Assembly (NCBI RefSeq): GCF_021134715.1 | Contig: NC_060026.1 | Span: 12,887,001-12,951,000 of the forward strand | Length of the DNA stretch: 64,000 nucleotides | DNA from: Daphnia pulex | Lineage: Eukaryota > Arthropoda > Branchiopoda > Diplostraca > Daphniidae | Reading direction: 5' to 3' | In this document: one piece after another, positions 23,101 through 34,500 of the stretch | How positions within the stretch are numbered: position 1 is the first letter of the stretch | Layout of the letters: every line of letters begins with the position of its first letter | Made by a program: the position numbers and the translations under genes | Notes under the pieces: generated by a model | Seen by the model: the letters and a program-made list of their open reading frames with translations, nothing else | What the model was told of the DNA's origin: nothing | The model's database searches: none

Positions 23101-24682
23101 CTTCATTAAACAGTGGAGAGTTTTTCCGCCGATTTCCCTAAACCCAGAATAACCACTTGTTAATTCCGCCATAAAAATAAAATAGTAAAAAGAAACAATT
23201 TTTAATTACTTTGTACGGCAGTTGGTTTTAATGTCTTCCTGGCAAGAGTAAACCACTTCAGGGGATAAGCGATAATCTTCCAATAGCTGTCGGCGATGAT
23301 CCAGCATCTCTGCTTGGCACTCGCCTCCAATGCCATTGCCTGCGACCAAATTCAGAGTCGTTAACCTTAACGAGGAAAATTGTTGTCACGATTATTTTAG
23401 CACACCTGCATGCAATGCGCTCTCCAAGCAAAGAAGAACTTGTGCCAGTTTAACTTTGCGGTCTTTGACAGGTGAATTCGTCTCTTTGAAGCATTTATGC
23501 TCGATGATTTCTTGTTTGCAAGCTCTGACTAGACCTTTGCTGACTTTGTAATCTTCAGAAACTAGTTGCTGACGACGAACCAATTTCTCTCGACACTTTA
23601 CATAAATAAATTTGGGTTAATCGTTTGAATGTTCTAAAGACTTTAAATGGAGTTATACTTTAGTGCTCATATCGTTCTGCATTTTGTTTTTGATGAGACA
23701 TTTGTAAACACGTCCCCCACCAGCTTGAGTGTTGCGACAAAATCTTTCACGATCATCTCGACAAGCGAGAAAAAGTGGTCGATCCAAATGATAATCATCC
23801 GCCTATTAATTTGTAAAAATAACGTAAACTGGCTAATAATATAATGGAAATAAAAATTATTTGCCTGGAGTTCAGCAACCCGCAACGTTTGTAAATGGCA
23901 TTCTTTAGTCAAATTTCGTACATGCTCCGACAAACATTCAATCGTAGATCCTTGTTTGTGGTCTCTCTATCAATTTGAAAATGACATAAAGAAATGAATT
24001 TTAAATTATTGACAAATAGAAATACTTCTTCTTCAGAATCTAGCCGGCCACAGTTGAATTTGGAAATATCATCCTGGCAGGCAGTGGTGAATTTTTCAAC
24101 CAAGCGAAAATCGCTAAATATGATTGAACCAATTTTCACAAGAAATGATTTGCATTGCCCTGAGTTTAAGGAGATACATTTAAACCATAGTTCTGTCATT
24201 TTGCCATCATTTATTACCTTGGGCAACAGAGTCAGAGTTTTCAAGAAGGCAAGAAAGTTTATGGCCTTCAAGCGATTGGTCTTTGCATTCTTCCAAATTT
24301 TTCAGCTCTTCAGAGCACATTTTTTCAGCAGCTTCCAAAAATTGGTCACCTTTAGTTAGATTTAGTTTGAACTGCCAAAGGAACTATAAAAAGAAAAAAA
24401 TTAAAAATGTAACCTTTAATTCTGAAATGAGTACTTTAATAAAATAAAAAAGAAACATACAGAATGACATTCTATTTTGATATCAGAATCACTATCACTT
24501 CTCCTGTTTTGAAGGCAGTCAAGAACAGCCAAATCATTTGGAAGAATTTGAGAGCTGCAAAGACGTGTCACGTCGTCTTTACAAACCGGGTTCGTAGCAA
24601 TTTTTCCGGTGACATCCAAAGCTCCAACCGAAATAAAAGTTGTTAAGGTCACTAATAGAAAACTAACACCTTGGAATAACAT
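20161..24682 (-). CDS. GLG1: Golgi apparatus protein 1 (cysteine-rich repeat sialoglycoprotein)
   Basis: Type I Golgi membrane protein (MG-160/ESL-1 family), linked in vertebrates to FGF and TGF-beta handling and secretion. Nineteen exons: 24682-24461, 24383-24218, 24159-24026, 23966-23865, 23802-23659, 23595-23406, 23339-23210, 23137-23056, 22983-22835, 22759-22519, 22459-22385, 22308-22096, 22016-21811, 21740-21317, 21252-21112, 21046-20864, 20794-20566, 20504-20398, 20325-20161, giving 1100 residues (vertebrate about 1180). It has an N-terminal signal peptide, about 16 Cys-rich GLG1 repeats with the spaced C...C pattern (for example LACRDDRERFC, ACKQDISRLCPNIK, ACAIDLVTFC), one transmembrane helix near the end and a short basic tail, CGRISKRHQ. 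The intron after 23865 uses a GC donor. Confidence 0.94.
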
Positions 24683-25358
24683 CTTCTATTCCAGTCACTA
24701 CTTATCAGTTGATTTGAAATTTATTTTTAAGATTGAATTAGAGAACAGTCACATCCCACACTTGGTCAGAATGAACATATTCAGGGACCACAGCAGACGT
24801 CAGCCGCGTCACACAGTCTACTGTTTGTTCCGCTTTCGCTATCATCTCTCATCTGTTGCCCAAGAACCTTATAGGTTTCTGCAACCACCTTGTTCAAGTA
24901 CCGCTTAAAAAAAATCTTCTCAGCGGTTTACGTTTGAATCGGTTTGAGCAACAAAACTATATAAACCACGAACGCGACAAATTGATAAATTGATTAAGAA
25001 GAATTTATTTCTTTTACATCGATGGACCTGCGGCACAGATGTAAGCTGTGAAATGAAATCATAGAGACGACAATCCATGCAACGTCAGCGAAATACCTAA
25101 CATTAGCGTCACAATCATTTACGATATGATACATTTATGAGAAACAGAAAATGAGTGCTGTCGCATAACGGGAACAGAGTGGGACAGAAAAGTTCACAGC
25201 AATTATTGGGCACCCTTCAAAAATTAAAAATGAATTTATAACTGTACCATATGTCTTTCAATTTCAACTCATTCAGGAATGTGAATTATGACCATCTTCA
25301 AAAAATAAAGTAATAGTACCATTCCAAGAATGTGATCAAATAAACATTTCTTGAGAAC
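24683..25358. other. Spacer: GLG1 promoter side and YKT6 3' UTR
   Basis: No gene seen. GLG1 starts at 24682 and YKT6 stops at 25359, both on the minus strand, so the stretch must hold the GLG1 promoter and 5' UTR and the YKT6 3' UTR. Confidence 0.5.
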
Positions 25359-26157
25359 TTATCCAAAATTGCAACATGAATTTGTTTTTCTAGCTGTTTT
25401 ATAGAACATTTTTGATGCATCACTCAGTCCTTGAGATTTTGATACAAGGTCATCCAGTTTTTCACCCCTTTGCAATACAGCTTCAATTGTGTTATGCTAT
25501 GACAATCAAACATGACTGGTTAAAAAAAAATTAAAACAGATTGAAACTTTAAGACTTAAATTACCAAAATAATCTTAGTCTCATCTAGTTCATCTTGAAC
25601 TTTAGTTAGAGCATCTGCTTCTCTGGGATTTTGATATTTTGCCAAAGATGCTTCTAATCCAGAATAAGCTGCACAGGCAGCATTTGCTTCTATCCAAAGA
25701 GATGATTCCACCCGAGCAGCAAAATCATCAAGCACCTTTTGTAATTAAGAATATCTCATCATTTCAATTCAACCAACATACAAGTAGCACTCACTTTGGT
25801 TAACAAGGTATGAGCAACCCTCTGTGGGTATTCATGATCTGCCGTCAAAACACAGCAGAGTCCATCTGCTCTCACATAAATGTGACACATATACTCTGCA
25901 ATAAAGAAATAACATTTAATTTATAATGTACATTGAGTTTTATGATGACTCTTTGCATACATACCTCCTTGTTTCACCGATTGTCTGGACGCAGCACTTG
26001 TCCTTTCAGTCAAGATCTTGGCAGTGAAAGCCATAAATTCTTGAACGCTGCTTCGTTGAAAAAATCCAAAACTTGAGAGGTCGTAAGCCGCTCTAAGTAG
26101 CTGTGGTGACCCTTGCTCGCTGCGATGTAAAATCGCTAAAGAATACAGCTTCACCAT
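25359..26157 (-). CDS. YKT6: v-SNARE YKT6 (longin/synaptobrevin)
   Basis: R-SNARE working in ER-Golgi, endosomal and autophagosome fusion. Four exons: 26157-25965, 25895-25795, 25735-25565, 25496-25359; 200 residues, the normal length. The longin domain starts [10 protein letters not shown] and contains [15 protein letters not shown] and [10 protein letters not shown]. The SNARE motif follows the hallmark [14 protein letters not shown], with the zero-layer Arg in [12 protein letters not shown]. No transmembrane helix, as in all YKT6. The tail keeps tandem Cys (NSCC) but ends CNFG, where the family normally ends in an aliphatic CaaX such as CxIM. The 5' end faces UBXN1 across a 551-bp divergent promoter. 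Confidence 0.95.
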
Positions 26158-26708
26158 TTTTCTAGATTTGACTAGTAAATATAAGATCCTCCAACAATCG
26201 TCTTACTGATAAGTGGAGAGGCCTTTGTTAATTAGTACTAAAGGTTCAAGTGGACGGCTTGAGTTTTTCCTCAGAAGCGGTTAAATCCGATCCGATAGAA
26301 GTCTGCAAAAAGTGACAACCAACAAGAGAAAAAGTTCAATAAAACAACGGGAATGGCCGAAGAACCCATTTGTTGCATCGGAATACACCGCCTCTAGCGG
26401 ATAAACGTAAAATAAGCTGTTTCCCCGCGCTAATTTGGCGCTAATCAGATTGCTAAATTGAATTATAGTTAATTGCAAGAAAGTAAACACTTTTTTAGTA
26501 GAATTAATAATAATTTGAGAAATAAAACATTTGGTTTCAATGTAAATTTCAATACAAAAAACACAAAATTTTACAAAAATCTTTGGGGCAAAATCACACC
26601 AACAGAAGAGGCTTCATCGTCACTTTTTTAATAACATACTGACATTGCTAGCGCTAGTCGGACGACATACCTCTGTTCTGTTGTTTTTCGAAGAACGAAA
26701 TACCGAAA
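26158..26708. promoter_or_regulatory. Divergent promoter between YKT6 and UBXN1
   Basis: 551 bp separate two head-to-head start codons. I see no clear TATA box. The assignment rests on the head-to-head layout only; both are broadly expressed genes in other animals. Confidence 0.5.
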
Positions 26709-27889
26709 ATGTCATCAAATCTTCAACTGTTACTAGAAATGGGATTTTCTGAACAGTTAGCGTAAGTTTTAATTCCAAATAATTCATACCTTTTATATTT
26801 TTTAAATGGCAACTTAATATTTTGTTATATTTCTTTGAAATTTGAAAAGTGAAAAGGCTATTAAAGAAACTGGAGACCAAAATATTGAAGCTGCAATGGA
26901 TTGGTTGATTGTGAACAGTGAGAAATTCAATCAACAAACTGACAACAATCAAGAAATGAAAGAGGAAGAACCAAATGCTGCTGCTCAACCTGAAGCATCA
27001 AATGCTGAAATGGCTGCTGTTACTGCCAAATCTATTAAATGTGATGAGTAAGTATGGAACTCAAGTCAACCATTGAATTTCTTACATATGTTTTTTAAAA
27101 TTTCCTCTAGATGTAATAGACTATTTCGCACAAATGAAGAGGTAGAATTTCATGCTGCGAAAACCGGTCACAGCCAGTTTTCAGAATCTACTGATGAAAA
27201 GAAGCCTCTCACTGAAGAAGAAAAGAAGGAACAACTGAGGAAAGTGGAGGAGTTGATGAAGTTGAAGCGCAAAGAACGTGAAGAGAAAGAAAAGGCCGAA
27301 CAACTGGAGCAAGAAAAAAGAAGAATACAGTCAGGCAAGGAGCTTCTCAATATAAAAAAGAAATTCGAAGAGGATGAAATAAGAAAGATTGCCGAAGAAC
27401 GGAGGCGCGAAAAAGAAGAAGAGAAAAAAGCCAGACAGCGAGTGAAAGAACAAATTGAACAAGATAAATTGGCACGAAAACAGAAAGCCGGTGACGCAAC
27501 CAATACGCCATATGTAGCTCCTCCAGTTCAGGCTCCGGCTCCGGCACCGACAACACCCAATCAGCCCAAGGACTATAAGGAGACGAAAATCCAAATAAGG
27601 TTATAAATCATTCTGGATGACGCAAGTCCCTCTTCCATAACTCTTTATTATTTCTTCCAGACTTCCAAATGGATCGACAATGACGCAAACATTTGGTGCT
27701 AAGGAGCAGCTAGCTTCAGTTCGTCTCTTCATTCAAATGAATAGGACCGATGTAAATGCCGGAGTGCCGGAACCATTTCGGATTCAAACAAATTTTCCTA
27801 GAAAAGTATTTACCGAAGAAGAGTTCGAGAAGCCACTCGATGTGCTAGGATTAGTTCCAAGTGCTGTTTTGATGGTATCAAAAGCATGA
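26709..27889 (+). CDS. UBXN1: UBX domain protein 1 (SAKS1-type p97 adaptor)
   Basis: Ubiquitin-binding cofactor of the p97/VCP segregase. Exons 26709-26761, 26850-27047, 27111-27599, 27661-27889; 322 residues. It has an N-terminal UBA domain (LLEMGFSEQLAEKAI, then AAMDWLI), an acidic linker, a C2H2-like finger (CDECNRLF...HAAKTGH) at about 80-103, a long charged coiled coil (about 105-210), a Pro/Ala stretch, and a C-terminal UBX domain beginning IQIRLPNGSTMTQTF and ending DVLGLVPSAVLMVSKA. The finger is absent from the human protein as I recall it but I believe usual in invertebrates. All splice phases agree. Confidence 0.94.
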
Positions 27890-28803
27890 GAATTATAAAA
27901 GACTGAAAAACGAATTTTTTTATCTCATCTTGAGATTTAATTTGTATTTGTATCTGATAACAAAGTCGAGCGAGTGAAAGAGTGTGTTGGGGGAGAAAGA
28001 GGCGGGTTTCAGAAATAATTACACATAAGATTGTAAGAGTCACGAAGTTACTTAATTTTTTTTCTCATCTTTTGAAATTTGATGTTTGCACGATTTGATA
28101 GATACCTACACCTGTTTCTCATCACCTTCGAATGATTGTTTTATTATTCCTACTAACAAATCGCGTATCACCCGCCGTTCCATTAAGGTTATAGCGGTTT
28201 TTGTTATACCTGTCTAGGGCTCGTTATTACAACATAATGCTAAGTCAAAACAGTCCAAGGCACTTTGACAGGTTTCGTCTGACAAAATGTCTCACTTTCT
28301 CTCCCCCTCTTTGCCTTCTTTAAAACCAAAAAAAGCAAGCCGTGGGAAGAGAAAAGAAAAGAAATCGGAAGTGTCGACACAAAATCCACACCACGTGACT
28401 AAACCAGGTCTACTTCCTTTTGTTTCCTACAGTAATTTTTAGTTAACCTCTTTTGTTTTGTTTTGTTTTTGCTTTTTTCCCTCTGTACATTGGAAGAAAT
28501 CGTCAGGACGTAAACCTCCTCCTTCCTCCTCCCGCTCACGGCAGCATGATTAGCCTGAGCAGCGCACAACCACTTTTTCCTTCCGGGTGAATCTAGACTC
28601 AATTGTAACAAGTCCAGATCAATATGGGGATAGGGAAGAGGGAAAAAGGTGAAGAAATAAAAATCTCTACTACTTTAATGATGAATTTGTAAAGAGGGGA
28701 AAAATGAGGAGAGGGGGGGGGGGGAGTTTGGGATTGGAGGGGGGTTTGGTATAGATGTGTCAAGTTTTAAGTCGAGGGTGCGCATGTTCACATCAATGGT
28801 CAC
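27890..28803. other. Convergent spacer: UBXN1 and Nova 3' UTRs
   Basis: Two genes end here tail to tail. No coding signal. A run of about ten G sits near 28713 next to purine-rich sequence. Both 3' UTRs are expected in this stretch. Confidence 0.5.
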
Positions 28804-31081
28804 CTATATAGGCATGGCCGAATGGAGGGCGCTCGGTGGAGGGATGATTGGAACGATGGATTGAACGGCGGCGGTGGTTGTGGAGCTATTGGATGATGAC
28901 GGATTTAGAATTGGCGCCGTGCTACTGTGGTGGCGAGCCCGCTTGGCCTCTTCTTCGCTGATCCGCTGCTCGATGAGGTATTGTGCGGTGCTGATGGCAT
29001 TTGGGGTTCCGCTGATGGTCACCCATCGGTTGCGCGTCCCCGGCGCATAAATCCCTTTTTTGGAGATTTGAATATTGGCCCCACTGAAATGCTGGATTTC
29101 CAGCAACGACTTGCCGCCCGGACCTAAAATGGCACCCACTATGTGCTCACCCACTTGCAACTCGGCCCTTTCAAATTTAAAAAACATCCCCTGGATTTAA
29201 AATGGAAATTTGTCAATGATCCTTCAAAGTAGACGTTTATACCTGGAGTTTTCAGAGCCTCTTGGTGACGTATTGATAGAGTCGCTGGTGCGATCTTGAG
29301 CAACCGGCGAATGGGGCGAGCCCAATCCAAACGAGTTATTATTCAAAGGCAGGGGAGTTTGGTAGCTGCCACGTCCTCGGAAAGGGTCGAAAGACGATTC
29401 GTTGTAGCGATGAGGTGACGAGCCGATCGGTCCAAATGGACCGGGTGAACTCGATGGAACACCGTGGCCACCGTCAGATGCCGACACGTTGTGATTAATC
29501 CAGCTGCCGGCAACGTTGGCCACGCTATCCACAGCCGAATTGCCATGAGTACTAAAGTTCATGCCAATCATGCCATAACTTGCCAAGGTGTTAATGGCTT
29601 GGCCAACCTCTGATAGGCTCTGTTCCGGGTATCCAGCATTTCTTAGGGATGAACGAAGGTGATCCATGAGCTGGCTGAGCATGGCGGGGTTGGGTTGTGA
29701 AAGACCCACACCGATGTTGAGGTTGACGCTCATGTTGTTTAAGTAAGGTGAGGCTCCGTTGTTGCCGTTGTGGACAGGAGAGTATCCGCCTGAATTGCCG
29801 TTACCTCCGACACCCCCATTGCCTCCAACTCCGCCACCGCCATTATGAGCGTAAGGCGATCCGGTGGGGTTGAAGTTGGCTACAGGTCCCGTCACTTCCG
29901 CATAGCTGACGTTGAGGCAGGAACCGCTTTGAGGATCTTCGGCAATTTTCGAGAGAATCATGCAGCATGCCTTCCTATTGCAGTCTGAATCACCAATCAC
30001 AGTGATGCACCTCTCTTGTAAAGCCTGGTCTTTGGCTTTTTGGGAAATTTGTATATAGGCTCCACTCTCTTCCTTAATTTGCTTGATGAAACTGCCTCCT
30101 TTACCGATGATCATTCCTGTCACACAGAGAAAAATCAAAGCTCAAACTTGCAAACTGTCCTCAATATTATAATGAAAGTGTCAAGGTGATCAGACCTGCT
30201 GTACTGTTGGGTACAAGAATCTTGACCTGTTTGTCTCTCTCAGCTGGAGTCTTGCTGTCAAAGTCCATGGCTGGCTTGGCATTGGGATCTGGCTTGTCTC
30301 TTATTTTCTCACAGATGAATGTTAGCATGGACATAACACTCTCTGTAGTCCCTTTAATTAAACAGACTCTCTCTGTTGTACCTGTAGGTAAAAGTATAAA
30401 TTAAGACATGAAATTTACAACTTTAATATTAAAATATTTGGTATGCTACCTGGATAGAAGTCATTCGCTTTTGACATTTTTATTCTGGCATTGACTTCCT
30501 TTTGGACTTGAGCAATAGTCTCACCACCTTTGCCAATTATTGCTCCAGCTGCCACACTTGGTACTAAGACTTTCAGATAAATGCTCCCATCTGAAATGAG
30601 ATAACCAGCATGAAGTACAAATGAATCAACAGCCATGGTATTAGACTCCAAATAATCAGGATATAAGTCAGAGGGCGCAGGAATTTCACTGTTATATCAC
30701 ACTAAGAAAAGTACAGCTGATCAATCAGTCACTTATTGATGAACCTCAATAAATGACCTTGAGTCCAATGAACTCGTGTGCTTTCACTATTATATCAGCA
30801 TGCAGGTGACAAAAGTGACTGTATCAGGCGACGACACTCGAACCAAATAACAAAAGCAGGAAAGATGATGAGGAAGACGAACGGCGACGTCAATAAATAA
30901 TAAGGAAAAAGCTCGGCAATTCACCTCCGGTAAAATGAGATTTTTTCCTATCACTGAGATCCGAGTCTCCATCGAGGGGCCTTTTCCTCTCCGAGTGCTC
31001 GGGCGAATCATCATCGTCGAATTTGGGGCTTCGAATCGAATCCTCTCGCGATGTCCGCGTGTCTGATTCGGTCGAGGCCAT
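28804..31081 (-). CDS. ps: KH-domain splicing regulator, Nova/pasilla family
   Basis: Neuronal-type RNA-binding splicing regulator that binds YCAY clusters in known family members. Exons 31081-30925, 30590-30450, 30381-30196, 30116-29243, 29167-28804; 573 residues. After an acidic, Ser-rich N terminus come KH1 (about 54-125, [11 protein letters not shown]), KH2 (about 152-225, [20 protein letters not shown]), a low-complexity Gly/Asn/Ser/Pro linker (about 235-450), and KH3 (about 455-525, [20 protein letters not shown]). All three GxxG loops are intact. KH1-KH2 near the N terminus and KH3 near the C terminus is the Nova layout. The exon 5 acceptor was chosen to keep KH3 in frame; an upstream AG would frameshift. 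The start at 31081 has a good context, AAAAATATGGCC. Confidence 0.94.
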
Positions 31082-31528
31082 ATTTTTAAGAACTATTAAC
31101 ACCCGGCAACATACGAAGAGAAATAACTCAACACAGCTCCCATCACGAATCGGCTGATCAGCTGGAAGAATTTTTTTTCCACTTCTCTCACGGGGACGGA
31201 AACTTCAACGCTGTGTTTGCACAGTATTTTTTTCGAAATGTTCTTTAATCAATACGATAGTTGATTAAAATTTTATTTTTAAATATTTTTATCGAAGAAA
31301 TTTATTTACATTTTGTATAGTTTAAAATTTTTGATGATCAAATTCGAAAAAGATCGTTTCACCTCGGAACTACAGTCAGCTGTTTTCAGCAACAAACACT
31401 ACGCGGAACGCGGGTAATTAAAAGCGTCGGTCATTTGGTATGTCAAACTTGCCTTTTGATTTAGGATAAGTTATATCATTAAATTTGTAATTATATTTAG
31501 TTATTTGCTCTGGCTTCCACCTGACACC
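31082..31528. promoter_or_regulatory. Divergent promoter between Nova/pasilla and DPY30
   Basis: 447 bp separate two head-to-head ATGs. No TATA box is obvious. The role is inferred from gene orientation. Confidence 0.5.
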
Positions 31529-31964
31529 ATGCCGACTTCCGATAAAGACAACGGAGAAGCGGGCCAATCGAAGAAAGCACGAGTAGATCATCAAACTATG
31601 CCAACTAGACAGGTATAGTTATTTGTAAACAACAGCTGTCAAATTTTGTTTTTTAATAGAAATCTTCTTGTATGCAGTATTTGGATCAAGCCGTAGTTCC
31701 CGTTGTCTTACAAGCAATGTCTGCTGTGGCTAAAGAAAGGTGAGATTAAGTTTTTACAACAAGAGCAGGAACTTACGATGTTGTCAGAATACCTACACAT
31801 GTGATGTAAAGATGAATTATCTGTGTATTGAATTTTTTTTTTATTATTTTAGACCAGCAGACCCCCTAGAATTTATTGCAAATTATTTATTGAAGGAAGC
31901 AAAGAATCGATCAACCCAGACTTCTGAAACAGCCGCTCAGGCCATACCCTCAGCAAGCGCTTGA
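31529..31964 (+). CDS. dpy30: DPY30 homologue, COMPASS/MLL complex subunit
   Basis: Small core subunit of Set1/MLL H3K4 methyltransferase complexes, also found in dynein and sperm radial-spoke assemblies. Exons 31529-31612, 31678-31739, 31853-31964; 85 residues, slightly shorter than vertebrate DPY30 (99). The Dpy-30 motif spans about residues 29-68: QYLDQAVVPVVLQAMSAVAK then RPADPLEFIANYLLKEAK, the helix pair that forms the dimer and docks ASH2L. The N terminus is disordered with a short basic KKARVDHQ element. Confidence 0.95.
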
Positions 31965-32192
31965 ACATTGTGACAATCTCATTTCCATTTAAAAAAAACT
32001 ATTAATCTATGTAACTGCATTTTTATTTCAGCTGTTGACAGGAAAAATCTCAGTGTGCATTGGTATGTTTCATTTTTTTTAGGTGAATACAATTAAATCT
32101 TTACTAACTTAATGATCTCGATCAGTCTACAGCTTCATTACTCCTTTCTTAAGGCTTTTTAGTCTTTACCATTTCCAAACTAGAAGAATTAA

Positions 32193-32450
32193 ATGTTTGC
32201 AATACCAAAAGACAAGGGTTTAGGTAAACAAACAGGTCAGACTTGGGAAGAATTGGGTCAGGTTTTAACTTCTTTAGATGTGCTTGAAGCTCGATTACCT
32301 CGACCTGAAAGAAGTGGACGATTCGACTCGATTCATTCATCATGGGTAATTTACTTTCTTATGATTTTCCGAAAGCATGCAGCGAATAATTCATAATTTT
32401 TTTAGGCAAATTTTGGCAGGCGCAAATTACTGCCAATTAAAGCGGCGTGA
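32193..32450 (+). CDS. Candidate small spliced gene, unknown
   Basis: An ATG at 32193 opens a 51-codon exon ending in TGG followed by a gtaatt donor at 32346. An acceptor (tttttttag) at 32405 leads in phase 0 to 14 more codons and TGA at 32448-32450, a 65-residue protein. Composition is ordinary and charged (KDKGLGKQTGQTWEELGQ near the start), with no signal peptide or known domain. I do not recognise it. It could instead be a 3' UTR exon or a non-coding transcript downstream of DPY30. Confidence 0.3.
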
Positions 32451-33171
32451 AGATGAGTTATCACAAGACATCTACTGATTGGGGAAACGACAGTCTGCTA
32501 GCCAATGGAAACACGAGAAGATAGCGTGAGTTTTGAAAATGCAAATGCAAACTTCTGGCATAGGGAATAACGATCCAACTTCCGACATCTGACAATTGAA
32601 TTACATATTCAACCAACAGTTTGTGTGTGAAATCTCGGGCGTCGATGTGAAAGTGTGGTGGTGTGTACAAGGAATGGTTAAATCCGCCTTTCGTCAAGTG
32701 GAAAAATCGCAATGGAGCATCTCAGTTAATTCCTTAAATTGGTATCGTTATTAGGCTGGTTGTAGAGACAGCAGTTCCTTTCCGAGTTAAATTGCCGGTG
32801 GTTGCTATTGTGTCAAATTAAATCTGAACAATTTTAGCGAGCGAAAATTACTTCGACTATGCGAAAACTCATTTAAAGTGAATCGGTTTAACGGCAACAC
32901 TGTACTAAGCTAAAAACAAATTTAAAATAGCAAATATGACATTTCCTAGGGTGCGTTTTCAAGGGCATTTTCAAAAGTTGTGCTAAGGGCGGAGTTTCTT
33001 TTCTCACAGATGTGCTTCCATTGGCTAGCGCCTTGAACAGTTTCATTTAACTCCCAACGTTCATGTCGTGTGATCAAGGGTTCCTAACCACGTATCCCAG
33101 CATTGTGGTTCAGAACAGCAGCACACATCAACACTTTCATCCATAAACCTCAGTTACATGGAATCTTCATC
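32451..33171. other. Spacer upstream of the glycosyltransferase group
   Basis: No gene seen. The 3' end must contain the 5' UTR of the A4GALT-like gene, whose first coding exon is a bare ATG. Confidence 0.5.
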
Positions 33172-34414
33172 ATGGTACGTCCTTCATTAGCGAATCTTCC
33201 CTAAATAAAACATTGGGAACTAATTCTTTTATATTTTCCAGAGACTCTACAATTTCCTCGTCTTCTTCACCGCTGCCTTATTGGCCATCATTTGCGCCTG
33301 TCACCTTTGGCTCGTCGTTCAAGATCGTCTCCATGGACATCAATTAATTTTTGATCATCGCAGCGACGCAACTATACAAGGGATAACCAAACACGCAGCT
33401 CGTGTTTCTCAATGGAAAATAACTGAGCTAAGAGCGATCGACAGTCAGCGAATTTACATGCACGATACGACCGGATACGGCGACTTGAACGCTCGCCAGT
33501 GCTGCTCTGTCGAATCGGCTGCCAAAAACAATCCCCACCGTGAAATTCAACTGTTCGTGTCCCGCAGAGAATTGAACGATGACCAACAACAGAAATTACT
33601 GGACACCAACAGCAGTTTAACCCCTTGGCAGACTGTCTTGCAACATTACCCCAATGTCGAAGTGATTTCTTATGACGAGGCCGAATATTTCAACGACACG
33701 ACACTGGAGCCTTGGTACACGGAAGGCCAATGGCAGCAAAGTCGCCAGCCGGAGTTTTACCTCTCCGAATATGTGCGAGCCATGTCACTTTTCAGAGGCG
33801 GAGGACTCTATCTCGATCTGGACTCTGTTCTCTCGTTAAAACCTTTGACTGGATCCAAGTGGCAAAATTTTTTCGTCGTCAGACGTAACGATCGAGTCGA
33901 GTACGAAACCAGCACGTCCAACAAGGTCTTCCATTTGCTCCACGGCCATCATTTGATCGACATGTTGATCCTGAAACTCGTTGAAGCCGGCGACGAGCTA
34001 CAAGCGGAACCGTTCGCCACGGCCCTCGACGCCAGTCTCGAACGCATTTGTAATTTCAAAGATAACGGGCTGCTAGATCCTGGGAATAATCAGTGCGTCG
34101 ACGTCCGATTGAGCGAAGAGCGGGACGTTTTCCTCCAGCCACTGGACACGTTGTTTTCTAAGCGATCGTTTTCTCGGTTGAAAGAAAATGGCGGCGGAGT
34201 GAACGAGCAGTCTGTGAAGCAGTTAATCAAAACAGTGGTCGATGCTCAAGAAGCCGTTTTGATGACGTGGGACTCGATAGCCACCATCCTCCATCGAAAC
34301 AAAACCTTTTTCGAATCTCCCGGTTATACAAGCGTCACTGGGAAAACTTTGCTTTCAACGTTGATCGCTGAAAACTGTCCATTAACGGCAGCTCGCGAAA
34401 CAAATTTTATTTAA
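33172..34414 (+). CDS. A4GALT-like alpha-1,4-glycosyltransferase (type II Golgi protein)
   Basis: Member of the family of lactosylceramide 4-alpha-galactosyltransferase and alpha-1,4-GlcNAc transferase (gb3 synthase type). Exon 1 contributes only the ATG (33172-33174) before a gtacgt donor; exon 2 is 33242-34414; 391 residues. A short cytosolic RLYNF segment is followed by a signal-anchor helix (about 5-25), a stem, and the catalytic domain. The DxD metal/nucleotide-sugar motif is in LYLDLDSV (Asp193 and Asp195), preceded by SRQPEFYLSEYVRAMSLFRG, the family's most conserved block. The C-terminal alpha4 GT domain keeps VLMTWDS and Cys residues. Acceptor specificity cannot be read from sequence. 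In arthropods A4GALT-like genes are usually multicopy; here only one is visible. Confidence 0.88.
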
Positions 34415-34500
34415 ATCCTTTTATTTTTTATCGAGAACCTATATGTATTGATTTAAGTGATTTGTAAATTTGTTTTCATCGATTTCAATTTAGTTTGTAA

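Noticed and set aside
26620-26988. 122-codon minus-strand ORF
   Set aside because: Lies over UBXN1 exons 1-2 and intron; hydrophobic shadow of AT-rich sequence.
27168-27503. 111-codon minus ORF rich in Ser/Phe
   Set aside because: Mirror frame of the UBXN1 Glu/Lys coiled coil.
28804-29200. Upstream acceptor (aaatccag) for the last Nova exon
   Set aside because: It would shift the frame and destroy KH3; the acceptor at 29168-29169 keeps it.
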